This document shows, one piece after another, positions 19,614 to 28,856 of a stretch of 64,000 nucleotides of DNA. The notes under the pieces were generated by a model, which was not told the origin of the DNA, made no database searches, and saw only the letters and a list, made by a program, of their open reading frames with translations. Source of the stretch: Maribacter sp. PR1 (GTDB taxonomy: Bacteria; Bacteroidota; Bacteroidia; Flavobacteriales; Flavobacteriaceae); the NCBI RefSeq assembly GCF_028464145.1, contig NZ_JAQPCG010000004.1, positions 1 through 64,000 on the forward strand. Direction: 5' to 3'. Numbering within the stretch: the first letter of the stretch is position 1; every line of letters begins with the position of its first letter. Made by a program: the position numbers and the translations under genes.

Positions 19614-20987
19614 GTGTTAAGGATACCCATTAAAGAATTAGATGTACCCCAATATGACGACGATCATGTGATTCGGTCATGGAAATGGTTTATGTCGTTT
19701 ATGTCCAAAAAAGATTGGCAAAGAAGAAAAGCTGATATCGAGAATAAGATAGCAGTCCATTTTAAGGCTACACAACCTTTTTCAGAGCCTATTTCAGAAG
19801 GAACTTTATTAGTTGAAAAAAACGATGTAATTGGTTGGTATCTATATCTTTTGGATATGCTGATCAATGAACCACATAAGTACGAATACTTTCAGGGATC
19901 CAGAATTGTCCCGATTTTCAAACGTTTTGGACTAGACTTCGAATTATTGAAAAATATTGGAGGAGTCGAAAAGAAAATAAAAGATTTGATAAATAAAAGA
20001 AAATCAGAAGCCGATGCTTTTCTTTTTGAAATTATGACAGCACTTCTTTGGGCCAGAAATGGATATCAAGTAGCCTTTCTTGATGAAAAAAAAGCCGGTA
20101 AAACTTCGGACATCATAGCTAAAAGAGATGAAGAGACCTGGAGTATTGAGTGCAAAAGGCAATCAAAGACTTCCGACTACACTTATAGGGAAAATACGAA
20201 AAGACAAAAGATGGTTTCTTATATCAGCAAAACACTCTTAGAAAGAAACATTTTACTGGATATTGAATTTCATGTAGAACTTGAGAACCTACCCGATACT
20301 TTTTTAAAAGACCTATTGGAAGAAAAGCTAAAGAGGCCAGTTACTGGAAAAATTGTTTCAAATACCAAAGTGGATATAGAATTATCATTTGTTGATATGT
20401 TCAAAATAAAAGAGCATCTAGAAAATAATTCCGTTAAAGATTATTCCCCTATGCTACATAGTTTGATAGGAAAAAAGCCGATAGACAACAAGGGATTTAC
20501 ATGTGGTATAGCTGCCGATTATTTTAGAATTGGAGAAGGTGACGTTAATAACTTATACATATCATATATCAGTAATGCTTTTGGTGTTTATTGTAGCTGT
20601 GATGCCAAGGAAGCCTTGTGGGCCAAAGCCAGAGACATTAAAAATCAGGTGCATAAAGCAATGCAACAATTCAATTCTCAAAATAATGCCGTAATTCATG
20701 TGGGCATGGAGACATTTGACGGCCCCCAAGTTGAAAAGAAAAGATTTGATAAGATTAAGAGTACAATAGCACAAATAAGCACCGAGAACACTAATTTAAA
20801 ATGGATTTTTTGTAGCTTTTTTCAAGCATATTCGAGACCTCACGAATATTATATTTTTGACGAGACCGTTTCAACGATATCACCATACTTAACGCCAAAG
20901 CCACCTCTTGATACACGTTTGATGATTGTACCCGAAGATGAAAATACCGAAGATGATTTGAATCATTGGGATAGGCCGTTACCATGA
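19614..20987 (+). CDS. PD-(D/E)XK-like nuclease of unknown family
   Basis: 457 aa, GTG start (MLRIPIKELDVPQYDDDHV). No named family is recognised. Around residues 145-185 it shows a nuclease-like core: EADAFLFEIMTALLWARNGYQVAFLDE, then TSDIIAKRDEETWSIECKRQ, i.e. D...ExK with a helix in front, as in PD-(D/E)XK enzymes. The C-terminal half is unassigned. It lies in the cargo between the integrase and a methyltransferase-nuclease pair, so a role in defence against foreign DNA is likely but inferred. It is low in GC compared with the transfer genes. Confidence 0.7.
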   Translation: MLRIPIKELDVPQYDDDHVIRSWKWFMSFMSKKDWQRRKADIENKIAVHFKATQPFSEPISEGTLLVEKNDVIGWYLYLLDMLINEPHKYEYFQGSRIVPIFKRFGLDFELLKNIGGVEKKIKDLINKRKSEADAFLFEIMTALLWARNGYQVAFLDEKKAGKTSDIIAKRDEETWSIECKRQSKTSDYTYRENTKRQKMVSYISKTLLERNILLDIEFHVELENLPDTFLKDLLEEKLKRPVTGKIVSNTKVDIELSFVDMFKIKEHLENNSVKDYSPMLHSLIGKKPIDNKGFTCGIAADYFRIGEGDVNNLYISYISNAFGVYCSCDAKEALWAKARDIKNQVHKAMQQFNSQNNAVIHVGMETFDGPQVEKKRFDKIKSTIAQISTENTNLKWIFCSFFQAYSRPHEYYIFDETVSTISPYLTPKPPLDTRLMIVPEDENTEDDLNHWDRPLP

Positions 20988-21159
20988 TAAGAATTCATGT
21001 TAGTGATGGGTATATTATAGCCTCCCCTCATCAATCCATAAATTTGGATATATTCCAACCTTTAATACATCATCGATTGTCAGAATCGCAAAATCATTTG
21101 TACCTTTAGATTTAATTTAGTAAGTAACTAACTCTCGGGTTTTTTGGACGACCTTCGCT

Positions 21160-24100
21160 ATGATCGATTTTGATATAATAGAAAATCTAGGCTTGGACAA
21201 GGCCGTCTCTGTTACGTCGAAATCGAATCAAATTTCTGATAGTCAGTCAGTTGTAATTAATCAAGTAAAAGATTTCGGTATTGATGAGATTTACTTCAGC
21301 ACCGACGAAAATCATAATAGTTATCCTGCGGTTTTTTTAAAAAGGGTTCAAAAATTTGATGACCGAGCTCTTCGACAAGTTGCAATTGCTCAAAAAAAAA
21401 TCTGGAACTTCAAAAAGGTTATTTTTCTATACGTTTATTCGGAAACTGAAATTCGTATTTACAATTGTGCGGAAAAACCTCTTTTGATCAAATCAGATGA
21501 TTTTGATTATAAGAAAGAACTAAAAACACTCGAAATAGAGTCTTACAAGTTCTCGGATAAAGCCAAGCTTCAACAACTTCAAAACCTTTTTTCCACTATT
21601 GCCATTGATACAGGTATCATATGGACATTGGAAGAAGCGTTCGAGATTAGAAAGAAAATAAGCCTGCAACGAAGGGTCGATAAATACCTTGTAGAGAGCC
21701 TTACATATACTGCTAGGCAACTACAGGGAGAAGGATTGGACGTAAACCTTATCCATAAAATAATAATGCGTTCTCTATTTCTTCTATATTTAGAAGACAG
21801 GGGCGCAACTGATGAGAAATTTTATTCGAAAATAAAAAAAGGAGCAAAGTCCTATTTTGATATTCTGGACGATGCAGATAAAACATATTCCCTTTTCAGG
21901 AAACTGGAAGAATATTTCAATGGTAATGTTTTTACTCTAGACAGCAATGAGTCAATTTCTAGGGACCATCTAAAAATTATACGAAAGTGCTTTATCAACG
22001 GCAATGATAATTCTTTACAGCAGAATCTTTTCGAAGACTTACGTCTTTTCGATTTTAGTATTATTCAAATAGAATTATTAAGTGAAATCTACGAGAATTT
22101 CCTTGCCGAAATAAACCCAACTTTAAAGCAAGATACAGGTACGTATTATACACCACCTTCCCTAGTTGAACTCATATTGAATGAGAAATTACCGATTTCT
22201 AGAACAGAAAAAAAATTCAATATTAAGGTATTAGACCCAACTTGCGGCTCGGGTATTTTTTTGGTTGAAAGCTTTAAGCGTTTGGTAAAACGCCACGAAA
22301 ATGCCAAAGGAGAAAAACTTACGGACTTCAATGCGCTGAAGAAGCTATTGACGGATAACATCTTCGGTATAGAGATACACCCTCAGTCCATCAAGGTAGC
22401 GGCTTTTAGTCTTTACCTGGCTTTGGTGGACAACTTGAATCCCAAGACGATTTGGCAGAACAAGGACTATCGTTTACCCTATTTGATAAACGACCCTTTG
22501 GATGATACCTTAATAGAACAAGGTGGTAACTTATTTCGTAGCGATACAATTCAGAAAAATCCCGAAGTAGAGAAAATCAATTTTGATTTGGTGGTGGGAA
22601 ATCCGCCTTTCGGTACAAAGAACTTGTCCCAATCTATCCGTGATTATAGTGATAAGCACGGTTTTGCCAAGGAGATGGTTCTTCCATTTCTACATAAGGC
22701 GACAGCCTTCTCCGAATACGGGGAAATTGCTTTGATTTTTAATACCAAAATACTCACCAACACTAAAATAACATATCAAAATTTCAGGAAGTGGCTATTC
22801 AATGAGTGCTATGTGGAGAAAATATATAACTTCTCAATTTTAAGGAATGCACCTAAAAATTTTGGAGGTCAATTGTTCGGTTCGGCTACTGGTCCAATAA
22901 GTGTTGTTTTTTATCAAAAAAAAGCACCCAAGAAAAAATCGAGTACTATTGTTTACTATGCGCCTAAAACTTTTATTAAATCTAATGTAATTGAAGGTGT
23001 AAGCATTGATAGTTCAGATTTAAAGTTTTTACCGCGCAAAGAATGTGAAAAGCAAGACACCAAAATTTGGAAAGTTGCAATGTGGGGCGGATTGTCCGAT
23101 TTTAGACTTATAGAAAAATTAAATTCTAAATCTTACCAAACTATTGAGCAATTCAATAAAGAGCATAGTATTGAATCGGGTGTTGGATTTCAACTTCTGA
23201 CTCAAAAGAAGGATGAACCCAGACATTCGGAGATATTGTCCGAGCTACCTTATTTAGATGCCAGTTCAATAGAAAGGTTCTACACACAAAGTTCACGATT
23301 GAAAGGCATAAGAGATTCTGTTAAAACACCAAAATCAATATCCTTTTACAAAACGTTTTACAATGTAGATGATATCGATGATATTGAAAATTTCTCTCAC
23401 TTCAGACGTCTTGGAGATATTCAAGCATTTGTAAATACCCACATAGTTGTCAAAAAAGGATTAGAAAAGAATAGTGTTTGCTCATCCTTAATCGATGTAG
23501 ATTGCTCTTTTAGAGATGGTGTTTACGGTTTTTATTCAAGTAGTAATGATAATTTGATTCTTAAGGTTCTAAATTCATATTTCAATTCCAAGCTAAGTAG
23601 TTATTTCTTATTTATGACCATTTCTTCATATGGTATAGAAAGGGAACAGATTATGAAGAACGAATATCTTTCAATCCCCATTAATCTTAAGGAATCTGAG
23701 ATTTCAAAAATTCTGAAGTTATCCGAAAAGTTTATCAAGAAAATCAAAGGTTTGGATTTTTGGAATATTGAAGAAAAGCGAAATCAATTGATAACTACTT
23801 TCAGTAAAACTGTAGAGGGTATTATCAATAAAAGTTTTGGATTGAATGAAGATGAAATTAACCTTTTAAATGATGCTTTGGACTACAGCTTAGATTTGTT
23901 TCACTCAAAAGCTAAGTCAAAAGCCCTGCATCCTGTTCGCAGTATTGAGGACTATTCAAAGAAAATTAGTGAAAGATTAAATCAGTTTTTAAATAGGCAA
24001 AACCTATTTGCGAATGCTACAGTATTTGATACAAGTCATTTTTCGCCTTTATTGCTAATGAAAATTTCGTTCGAAGAAAATGAAAAAGAAGTTTTAAAAT

Positions 24101-24309
24101 CTCAAGAGAATGTAACACAGGAATTACAAAAGCTGGACAAGCATTTATGGACTAAACAAAGCACAAATATTTATTTCAGGAAAAAATTAAATTACAAAAC
24201 AGGCAACGAGATTTTTATTGTTCGACCCAATCAGAGGCGATTCTGGACTCAATCAATGGCGATTGAAGATGCTTCAGAATTAATACTGGAAATCCTTAAT
24301 GAAGTATAA
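21160..24309 (+). CDS. N6-adenine DNA methyltransferase / type IIG-like restriction-modification protein
   Basis: 1049 aa. Methyltransferase motif I is LDPTCGSGIFLVESF (near residue 360) and motif IV is NPPFGTK (near 478), the gamma-type order for m6A enzymes. A helical region precedes it (YEN FLAEINPTLKQDTGTYYTPPSLVELILNE), and about 500 residues follow that may hold the target recognition domain. The N-terminal 130 residues look like a degenerate nuclease region of type IIG enzymes (GIDEIYFSTDEN, PAVFLKRV), but I see no clear D...ExK. The next gene, 3 bp away, carries such a motif, so cutting may be done in trans. Modification of host DNA and cutting of unmodified DNA is the likely joint role. 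Confidence 0.85.
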   Translation: MIDFDIIENLGLDKAVSVTSKSNQISDSQSVVINQVKDFGIDEIYFSTDENHNSYPAVFLKRVQKFDDRALRQVAIAQKKIWNFKKVIFLYVYSETEIRIYNCAEKPLLIKSDDFDYKKELKTLEIESYKFSDKAKLQQLQNLFSTIAIDTGIIWTLEEAFEIRKKISLQRRVDKYLVESLTYTARQLQGEGLDVNLIHKIIMRSLFLLYLEDRGATDEKFYSKIKKGAKSYFDILDDADKTYSLFRKLEEYFNGNVFTLDSNESISRDHLKIIRKCFINGNDNSLQQNLFEDLRLFDFSIIQIELLSEIYENFLAEINPTLKQDTGTYYTPPSLVELILNEKLPISRTEKKFNIKVLDPTCGSGIFLVESFKRLVKRHENAKGEKLTDFNALKKLLTDNIFGIEIHPQSIKVAAFSLYLALVDNLNPKTIWQNKDYRLPYLINDPLDDTLIEQGGNLFRSDTIQKNPEVEKINFDLVVGNPPFGTKNLSQSIRDYSDKHGFAKEMVLPFLHKATAFSEYGEIALIFNTKILTNTKITYQNFRKWLFNECYVEKIYNFSILRNAPKNFGGQLFGSATGPISVVFYQKKAPKKKSSTIVYYAPKTFIKSNVIEGVSIDSSDLKFLPRKECEKQDTKIWKVAMWGGLSDFRLIEKLNSKSYQTIEQFNKEHSIESGVGFQLLTQKKDEPRHSEILSELPYLDASSIERFYTQSSRLKGIRDSVKTPKSISFYKTFYNVDDIDDIENFSHFRRLGDIQAFVNTHIVVKKGLEKNSVCSSLIDVDCSFRDGVYGFYSSSNDNLILKVLNSYFNSKLSSYFLFMTISSYGIEREQIMKNEYLSIPINLKESEISKILKLSEKFIKKIKGLDFWNIEEKRNQLITTFSKTVEGIINKSFGLNEDEINLLNDALDYSLDLFHSKAKSKALHPVRSIEDYSKKISERLNQFLNRQNLFANATVFDTSHFSPLLLMKISFEENEKEVLKSQENVTQELQKLDKHLWTKQSTNIYFRKKLNYKTGNEIFIVRPNQRRFWTQSMAIEDASELILEILNEV

Positions 24310-24312
24310 TAA

Positions 24313-24933
24313 ATGGGATTAAACAAAGTTATAGTTGCCAGCTTCAAAAGAGGCTTTGAAGAAAAATGCTTTCGGCTGATAACAGAATCTTATGTTTCAG
24401 CTATGGAAACTAAAGTCATCAAACTAAACTGGGATGAAAATGACATTACTTCGGAGTTACACGATCACGTAAAAAAAAATCCACTTAGATTAAAGTGGAG
24501 TATTGTTACGAATGTTGAGCAGCACTTACCAAAAGATGAAATCAAAAAAGAAAAAGGCTTTGCTGCTAAACTACCTAGAATAGACCTTAGATTGGTAACC
24601 ATAAATTCATCCTTAGAGTATGAATATCATATGGAAGCCAAAAATCTTGAGGAAAATGATTCAGGTTTAAAGCGACGTTATATTGATACTGGAATCAACA
24701 ACTTTGTTTCAAAAAAATATGAAAATGGATGCCTACTTGGATATGTACTTGATGGGGATTTGGAGAAAACGGTAGACGGAGTTAACAAGCTTTTAAAGAA
24801 AGACCACAGGGAGCCTGAATATTTAAAACATCGAACCTCTGATTTACACGATAAATATTACGAATCAGAACACCCAGATAATTTGCTTATAAAGCATTTT
24901 ATGTTTGATTTCGCCTCTTTACATAGTGCTTAA
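24313..24933 (+). CDS. Small PD-(D/E)XK-like nuclease, partner of the methyltransferase
   Basis: 206 aa, starting 3 bp after the methyltransferase stop, so the two are translated together. A nuclease-like core is seen around residues 88-112: KLPRIDLRLVTIN ... EYEYHMEAKNL, i.e. D, then ExK at the end of a strand. No helicase or other domain is present. It could be the restriction endonuclease subunit for the methyltransferase. I cannot name a family; the call rests on the motif and the gene order. Confidence 0.65.
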   Translation: MGLNKVIVASFKRGFEEKCFRLITESYVSAMETKVIKLNWDENDITSELHDHVKKNPLRLKWSIVTNVEQHLPKDEIKKEKGFAAKLPRIDLRLVTINSSLEYEYHMEAKNLEENDSGLKRRYIDTGINNFVSKKYENGCLLGYVLDGDLEKTVDGVNKLLKKDHREPEYLKHRTSDLHDKYYESEHPDNLLIKHFMFDFASLHSA

Positions 24934-24965
24934 GGAAAATGAAGGGCTGTTCTTTTTTAAAGTGC

Positions 24966-26361
24966 TAGGTGCAATTTTAGTTCCGCATACCAATCTCAAT
25001 CCCCTTAATTTTTCTATATAATTCTGTTGCATAGATGTCCGTCATTCCAGAGAGATAATCAACTATGCCCATCACTTTATCGTAGTTGGATTCGCTTTCA
25101 GTTCGATATTGTTTGGGTATTAAGATGAGAGCTTTTTTATCGGATTTCTCTTTTTTCTCTTTTAAGATTGGATATACAAAATGATTTAACAGCTCATACA
25201 TTACATTATAACCGGCATTCTCTATTTCTACAACTGAACGGTCGTTGTAAATATGCTCTACAGAAAAATCTACAATTTGTTGAAGTGCGTTACAATCCTC
25301 AGCTATCATATCGAATAATGCCTTGTTATGTTTTCCAGCCACAATATTATCAAAATGCAGTTTATAAAATTCAAAAGCTTTAAATATCAGACTATTTATG
25401 GATTTAGCTCTTAAATAACTAATTCTTTCGTTTTTATCACTTATGGTAATTAGTGTTTTATCAAACTCCGAGACATCTTCAACGCCTAAACATCGAATTA
25501 AATTATCGAGCAACCCCTCACAATGGGAAGTTTCAATAATTCTTAGCCTCTGCGCATCTTCTAAATCTATAATATAATAGCAAATATCGTCGGCAGCCTC
25601 TACTAACCATACAAAAGGATGGCGTAAATATGATAAACCTGAAACTGACGTATCGATAATCATTCCCGTTTCTAATGCAACTTTTTCAAATGTTTCTTTT
25701 TCTGACTGTAAAAACCCAAACTTTTTTCTGTGCGTAAAATCGTTATTCCTAGCAGTAGATTCACAGGGATATTTTGCTATTGCCGCTAAAGTTGAATATG
25801 TAAGCCTTAAACCTCCTTTTGGTTTTCCATTTAGTTGCTGTGTTAAAACACGTATTGAATTTGCATTACCTTCAAAATTTGTTAAATCAGAATATTCTTT
25901 ATCACTAAATCTTGATTTTAATTCCTTCTCATTTTTTTTGAAAAAACTGACCATTGCATCCTCTCCCGAATGGCCAAAAGCTGGATTTCCAATATCATGA
26001 CACAAGCAAGCGGAAGACAAAACATTTTTTAAATGATTTCGATAGAAAGGCTTACTTTTTGAATCTAAATCATTGGCATAGATGTCATAAATATACTTTC
26101 CAACAAGTGAACCCAAAGAACGTCCTACTGAAGATACTTCTAGTGAGTGTGTTAATCTATTGTGCACAAAAACACTCCCAGGTAATGGAAATACTTGTGT
26201 CTTATTTTGAAGACGTCTGAATGCAGATGAAAAAATGATTCTATCGTAGTCTTTTTGATATCCAGACCGTGGGTCATCATTATCCTCGGGTTGGTCAACA
26301 CCTGTACGTTGGGAAGAATATAGTTTGTTTAAATCCATATGTTTTTTTCAAATTGCACCTA
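24966..26361. repeat. 12-bp perfect inverted repeat flanking the dGTPase gene
   Basis: TAGGTGCAATTT at 24966-24977 and AAATTGCACCTA at 26350-26361, just at the stop and just upstream of the start of the dGTPase gene. The match does not extend further. A few such 12-bp pairs within 1.5 kb are expected by chance in a window of this size; only the position makes it notable. Confidence 0.35.
24977..26338 (-). CDS. dgt: dGTP triphosphohydrolase (dGTPase, HD domain)
   Basis: 453 aa. HD-domain metal site: RLTHSLEVSSVGR near residue 60 and CHDIGNPAFGHSGEDAM near 113, with the dGTPase-typical RRLQNKTQVFPLP near 41 and LEDAQRLR later. The family cleaves dGTP to deoxyguanosine and triphosphate. The gene sits in the ICE cargo, opposite to the restriction genes, and not among host nucleotide genes. 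Mobile dGTPases are known to defend against phages by removing dGTP; that role here is inference. It is flanked by a 12-bp inverted repeat. Confidence 0.9.
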   Translation of the reverse strand: MDLNKLYSSQRTGVDQPEDNDDPRSGYQKDYDRIIFSSAFRRLQNKTQVFPLPGSVFVHNRLTHSLEVSSVGRSLGSLVGKYIYDIYANDLDSKSKPFYRNHLKNVLSSACLCHDIGNPAFGHSGEDAMVSFFKKNEKELKSRFSDKEYSDLTNFEGNANSIRVLTQQLNGKPKGGLRLTYSTLAAIAKYPCESTARNNDFTHRKKFGFLQSEKETFEKVALETGMIIDTSVSGLSYLRHPFVWLVEAADDICYYIIDLEDAQRLRIIETSHCEGLLDNLIRCLGVEDVSEFDKTLITISDKNERISYLRAKSINSLIFKAFEFYKLHFDNIVAGKHNKALFDMIAEDCNALQQIVDFSVEHIYNDRSVVEIENAGYNVMYELLNHFVYPILKEKKEKSDKKALILIPKQYRTESESNYDKVMGIVDYLSGMTDIYATELYRKIKGIEIGMRN

Positions 26362-26621
26362 AAATTTGATATTTGAAACCTAAAATACTGATTTAACAAT
26401 TGACTTGAAGAGATAAAGCAACTTTTTCATACGCATTGCCAGATTCTTTAGAAATCATAAACCATTTGGAGAAGATTAGATTTAGGGCTGATGTTAATAC
26501 ATCGAATTGTACTTCCTGAGGCCGCACTTGGATATACTCTTTACAGATCGCACCTTTTGTTAAGAGTTAATTGTGCAACCAGATTTTTAAATTCTTCCTT
26601 AAAAGTACAAATAACGACCTC

Positions 26622-26825
26622 CTATTTATTTAAGTGTAGCTTACCCATAGAAAGGAATAGGTTTCTATAATGTTTTTTTAGTTTTTCTTTTTCAGTCATG
26701 GGTTTGGGTTTATGGTCAGGACATGCCTTAGCTATCTTCTGGGATAGAATAGCTTCCAAATCCTCGACGGACAAGCTATCCACCAGGGCATTTAACAATT
26801 TATCGCTGACCAAGCCTCCTTCCAT
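26622..26825 (-). CDS. Small protein of the mobilization operon
   Basis: 67 aa, starting 6 bp behind the relaxase stop on the same strand. Acidic helical first half (LLNALVDSLSVEDLEAILSQKIA) and basic second half (KPMTEKEKLKKHYRNLFLS). No family recognised. The spacing and strand say it is co-expressed with the relaxase; an accessory role in DNA processing is possible. Confidence 0.6.
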   Translation of the reverse strand: MEGGLVSDKLLNALVDSLSVEDLEAILSQKIAKACPDHKPKPMTEKEKLKKHYRNLFLSMGKLHLNK

Positions 26826-26831
26826 AATATG

Positions 26832-27860
26832 CTATAATCTCCTTTTTTTTCTCTTCTTCCTTCGCTTCCAGCGGTCAAAATCCTCCAACTCCATTTTGAA
26901 CGGCGTAAAAGGATCGTCATCTAAGTCATTCTTTTGAGTGCCTCCCAAATCGTATTTTGGTTTTTCACTAATTTGGATTGTCCCTCCCGCAGCATCTTTT
27001 GTTTCTCCGCCAACGTTCCTTGATGAGCCTGTATCTTGAGCAACAGCTCCTTTATTTCCTTGTTCTGGATGATTATTTTCGAGAATAACTGTACGGTCTC
27101 TGATTTGTTCATAATCGATTTGTTTTATGATGTTGTTCCATGAATATTTTCGTCCCAAACTGCTCCCCTTATAAATAATCCCCTCATATCTGAAGGAGAT
27201 GCCTGAGACCCTTCCTGTTGTTTTGCTGATATTGAACTTTGGGCGAATATCCCTAGACCGCAATTGATGGATGAACTCCTCTGTATTATTCGAGCGTTTT
27301 AATGCTTCGCCCAATTGCTGTTGAAGTATACTTTTGATTGGTGCGTTACCGGTTCGAAGCGATTTTTCAATCTCCTTTTGAGTGAGTGCCGCCCTTCGCT
27401 CCAAAGTTGTGTCCGGTAGCTCTGAAAGACCATACTTTATTTCCAGTTTTCGTACCAAACGTTCACTACGCTCATAGTCCTTGCTATCGCTGACCAGCTC
27501 TCCTGAGAGCTTTACCCTGTTGGCAACGATATGGATGTGTTGGTGGCTTTGGTCATCATGGCGGTACATGATATATTGGTTGTCATCGAATCCCATTCCG
27601 TTGAGATAATCCAATCCCATTGAAACGAATTCCTTATCGCTCATTTTTTCATCCGGCGGAAGGTTCAATGAAACATGATATACTGCCTTGCCCAGCCTAG
27701 GGCGTAGCTGCCTAATCACGTTGAACTCTTTGGTCATTTCGACCGCAGTGTCCAAATCTATGTTGGCATCAAGCACAACGGCCTGGCCCATTTCCACCTT
27801 TTTTTGATTGTAGGCCAACAGTCCGTAGAAATCCTTGCCCTTTATCTGTTTAGCTATCAT
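26832..27860 (-). CDS. Relaxase/mobilization nuclease (MobB-like, MOBP type)
   Basis: 342 aa. The N-terminal relaxase domain has the three-histidine metal motif in HQHIHIVANRV (near residue 108-117) and the typical start MIAKQIKGKDFYGLLAYN. It nicks DNA at oriT and stays bound to the 5' end during transfer; the nucleophile tyrosine is probably one near residue 12-17. The C-terminal part is low complexity and ends in a basic run (RWKRRKKRKKRR). It overlaps mobC by 4 bp (ATGA), so translation is coupled. Confidence 0.92.
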   Translation of the reverse strand: MIAKQIKGKDFYGLLAYNQKKVEMGQAVVLDANIDLDTAVEMTKEFNVIRQLRPRLGKAVYHVSLNLPPDEKMSDKEFVSMGLDYLNGMGFDDNQYIMYRHDDQSHQHIHIVANRVKLSGELVSDSKDYERSERLVRKLEIKYGLSELPDTTLERRAALTQKEIEKSLRTGNAPIKSILQQQLGEALKRSNNTEEFIHQLRSRDIRPKFNISKTTGRVSGISFRYEGIIYKGSSLGRKYSWNNIIKQIDYEQIRDRTVILENNHPEQGNKGAVAQDTGSSRNVGGETKDAAGGTIQISEKPKYDLGGTQKNDLDDDPFTPFKMELEDFDRWKRRKKRKKRRL

Positions 27861-28198
27861 TTGTTTTTAATATTCGATTTCAATTCTTGTAAAAGATGCC
27901 GTAGCTCTGCCAATTGCCGATATAAGCTTTCTGGCGAGTGCATTCGCAAATGGGAATTTCTCGTAAGCTGGTTGATGTTGTTGCCGATCCGGCTTAGTTC
28001 GACGAACAGTCTTCTATCTTCCGGTGTCACTTTGGTTCTTGGTAGCGGTCTGCCCGTAACCTTTTTTCGGATGTAATCCGGTATGCCCATGCCCAACGTT
28101 GCCGCATTTCCCGAAACGATTAAATATTCGTTGACCGTCATGCGTACATTGACCCGTATCGCTTTCAATGATTCAATATCCTTTTTTGGACGTGCCAT
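27857..28198 (-). CDS. MobC-like mobilization protein (ribbon-helix-helix)
   Basis: 113 aa. N-terminal ribbon-helix-helix (KAIRVNVRMTVNEYLIVSGNAATLGMGIPDYIRKKVTGR) and a C-terminal MobC-type block (VELSRIGNNINQLTRNSHLRMHSPESLYRQLAELRHLLQELK). MobC helps the relaxase bind and open oriT. First gene of the mob unit; the DNA right upstream is the candidate oriT. Confidence 0.9.
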   Translation of the reverse strand: MARPKKDIESLKAIRVNVRMTVNEYLIVSGNAATLGMGIPDYIRKKVTGRPLPRTKVTPEDRRLFVELSRIGNNINQLTRNSHLRMHSPESLYRQLAELRHLLQELKSNIKNK

Positions 28199-28330
28199 AA
28201 TTCAGGGGTTTGGGGAGGATACCCAACAAGACTCGCGAACGAAGTGAGCGGTTTTTGCTTGCAAAAACATGGCTTGCTACGTGACCTCCGATTAACTTAG
28301 GGCTAACCTACGGCAAGGCTATAAATAAAA
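28199..28330. other. Candidate oriT region
   Basis: Non-coding DNA directly upstream of mobC with a perfect 8-bp hairpin GTTTTTGC-TT-GCAAAAAC at 28251-28268 and an imperfect repeat CGCGAACGAAGTGAGCG just before it. Position next to mobC-relaxase and the hairpin are typical of MOBP oriT sites. The nick site cannot be placed. Confidence 0.5.
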
Positions 28331-28370
28331 TGGATAGCGGTGTATATGGATTTATGTACACCGCTCGGTG

Positions 28371-28856
28371 TCAACAAAGGAGAATTTCCGTATAGGTCTT
28401 CTTTAGGGAGCCGACGGCCTCTTCGATTTGGAAATAGATGTGGGAATAGGACAATAGGTGGGCAATGGCCACTTTGTAATTTCCCATTTTCAGCCCGTTG
28501 TTCTCATAAAAAAGACATGGGTCTTTAGGGTGTACATCTTCAGGGGTCATGAACCTTGTCAGGGAACGCTGCGAAAACTCGAATCTCTGGGAAGCCCTTC
28601 TGTGAATTCCGTCAAGGGTCAGGTCATTGGGATATTTCGGGACATCGTAATAAAGTTCTTCCAAGATTACGATAAAAGCCCTTCTACGGGAAAGTTTCGG
28701 CTTTTGTGAAGCGATGCCGATTGCTTTTTGAAGATCTCGTACCAAACGTTCGGCCAATATAACTTGTGATTGGGAATATTCCTTTCCATTGATTTCTGGA
28801 TGTTCCTCCTTGGCCAAATCTTCCAGATACCTGAGTAGTTTTTCGGATGGAATCAT
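28371..28856 (-). CDS. Protein of unknown function
   Basis: 161 aa, mostly helical by appearance (KLLRYLEDLAKEEHPEINGKEYSQSQVILAERLVRDLQ). The middle has RRRAFIVILEELYYDVPKYPNDLTLDGIHRRASQRFEFSQRSLTRFM, which could be a DNA-binding helix region. It overlaps the preceding gene by 4 bp. Not recognised; it lies between the AbiE toxin-antitoxin genes and the oriT candidate. Confidence 0.65.
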   Translation of the reverse strand: MIPSEKLLRYLEDLAKEEHPEINGKEYSQSQVILAERLVRDLQKAIGIASQKPKLSRRRAFIVILEELYYDVPKYPNDLTLDGIHRRASQRFEFSQRSLTRFMTPEDVHPKDPCLFYENNGLKMGNYKVAIAHLLSYSHIYFQIEEAVGSLKKTYTEILLC

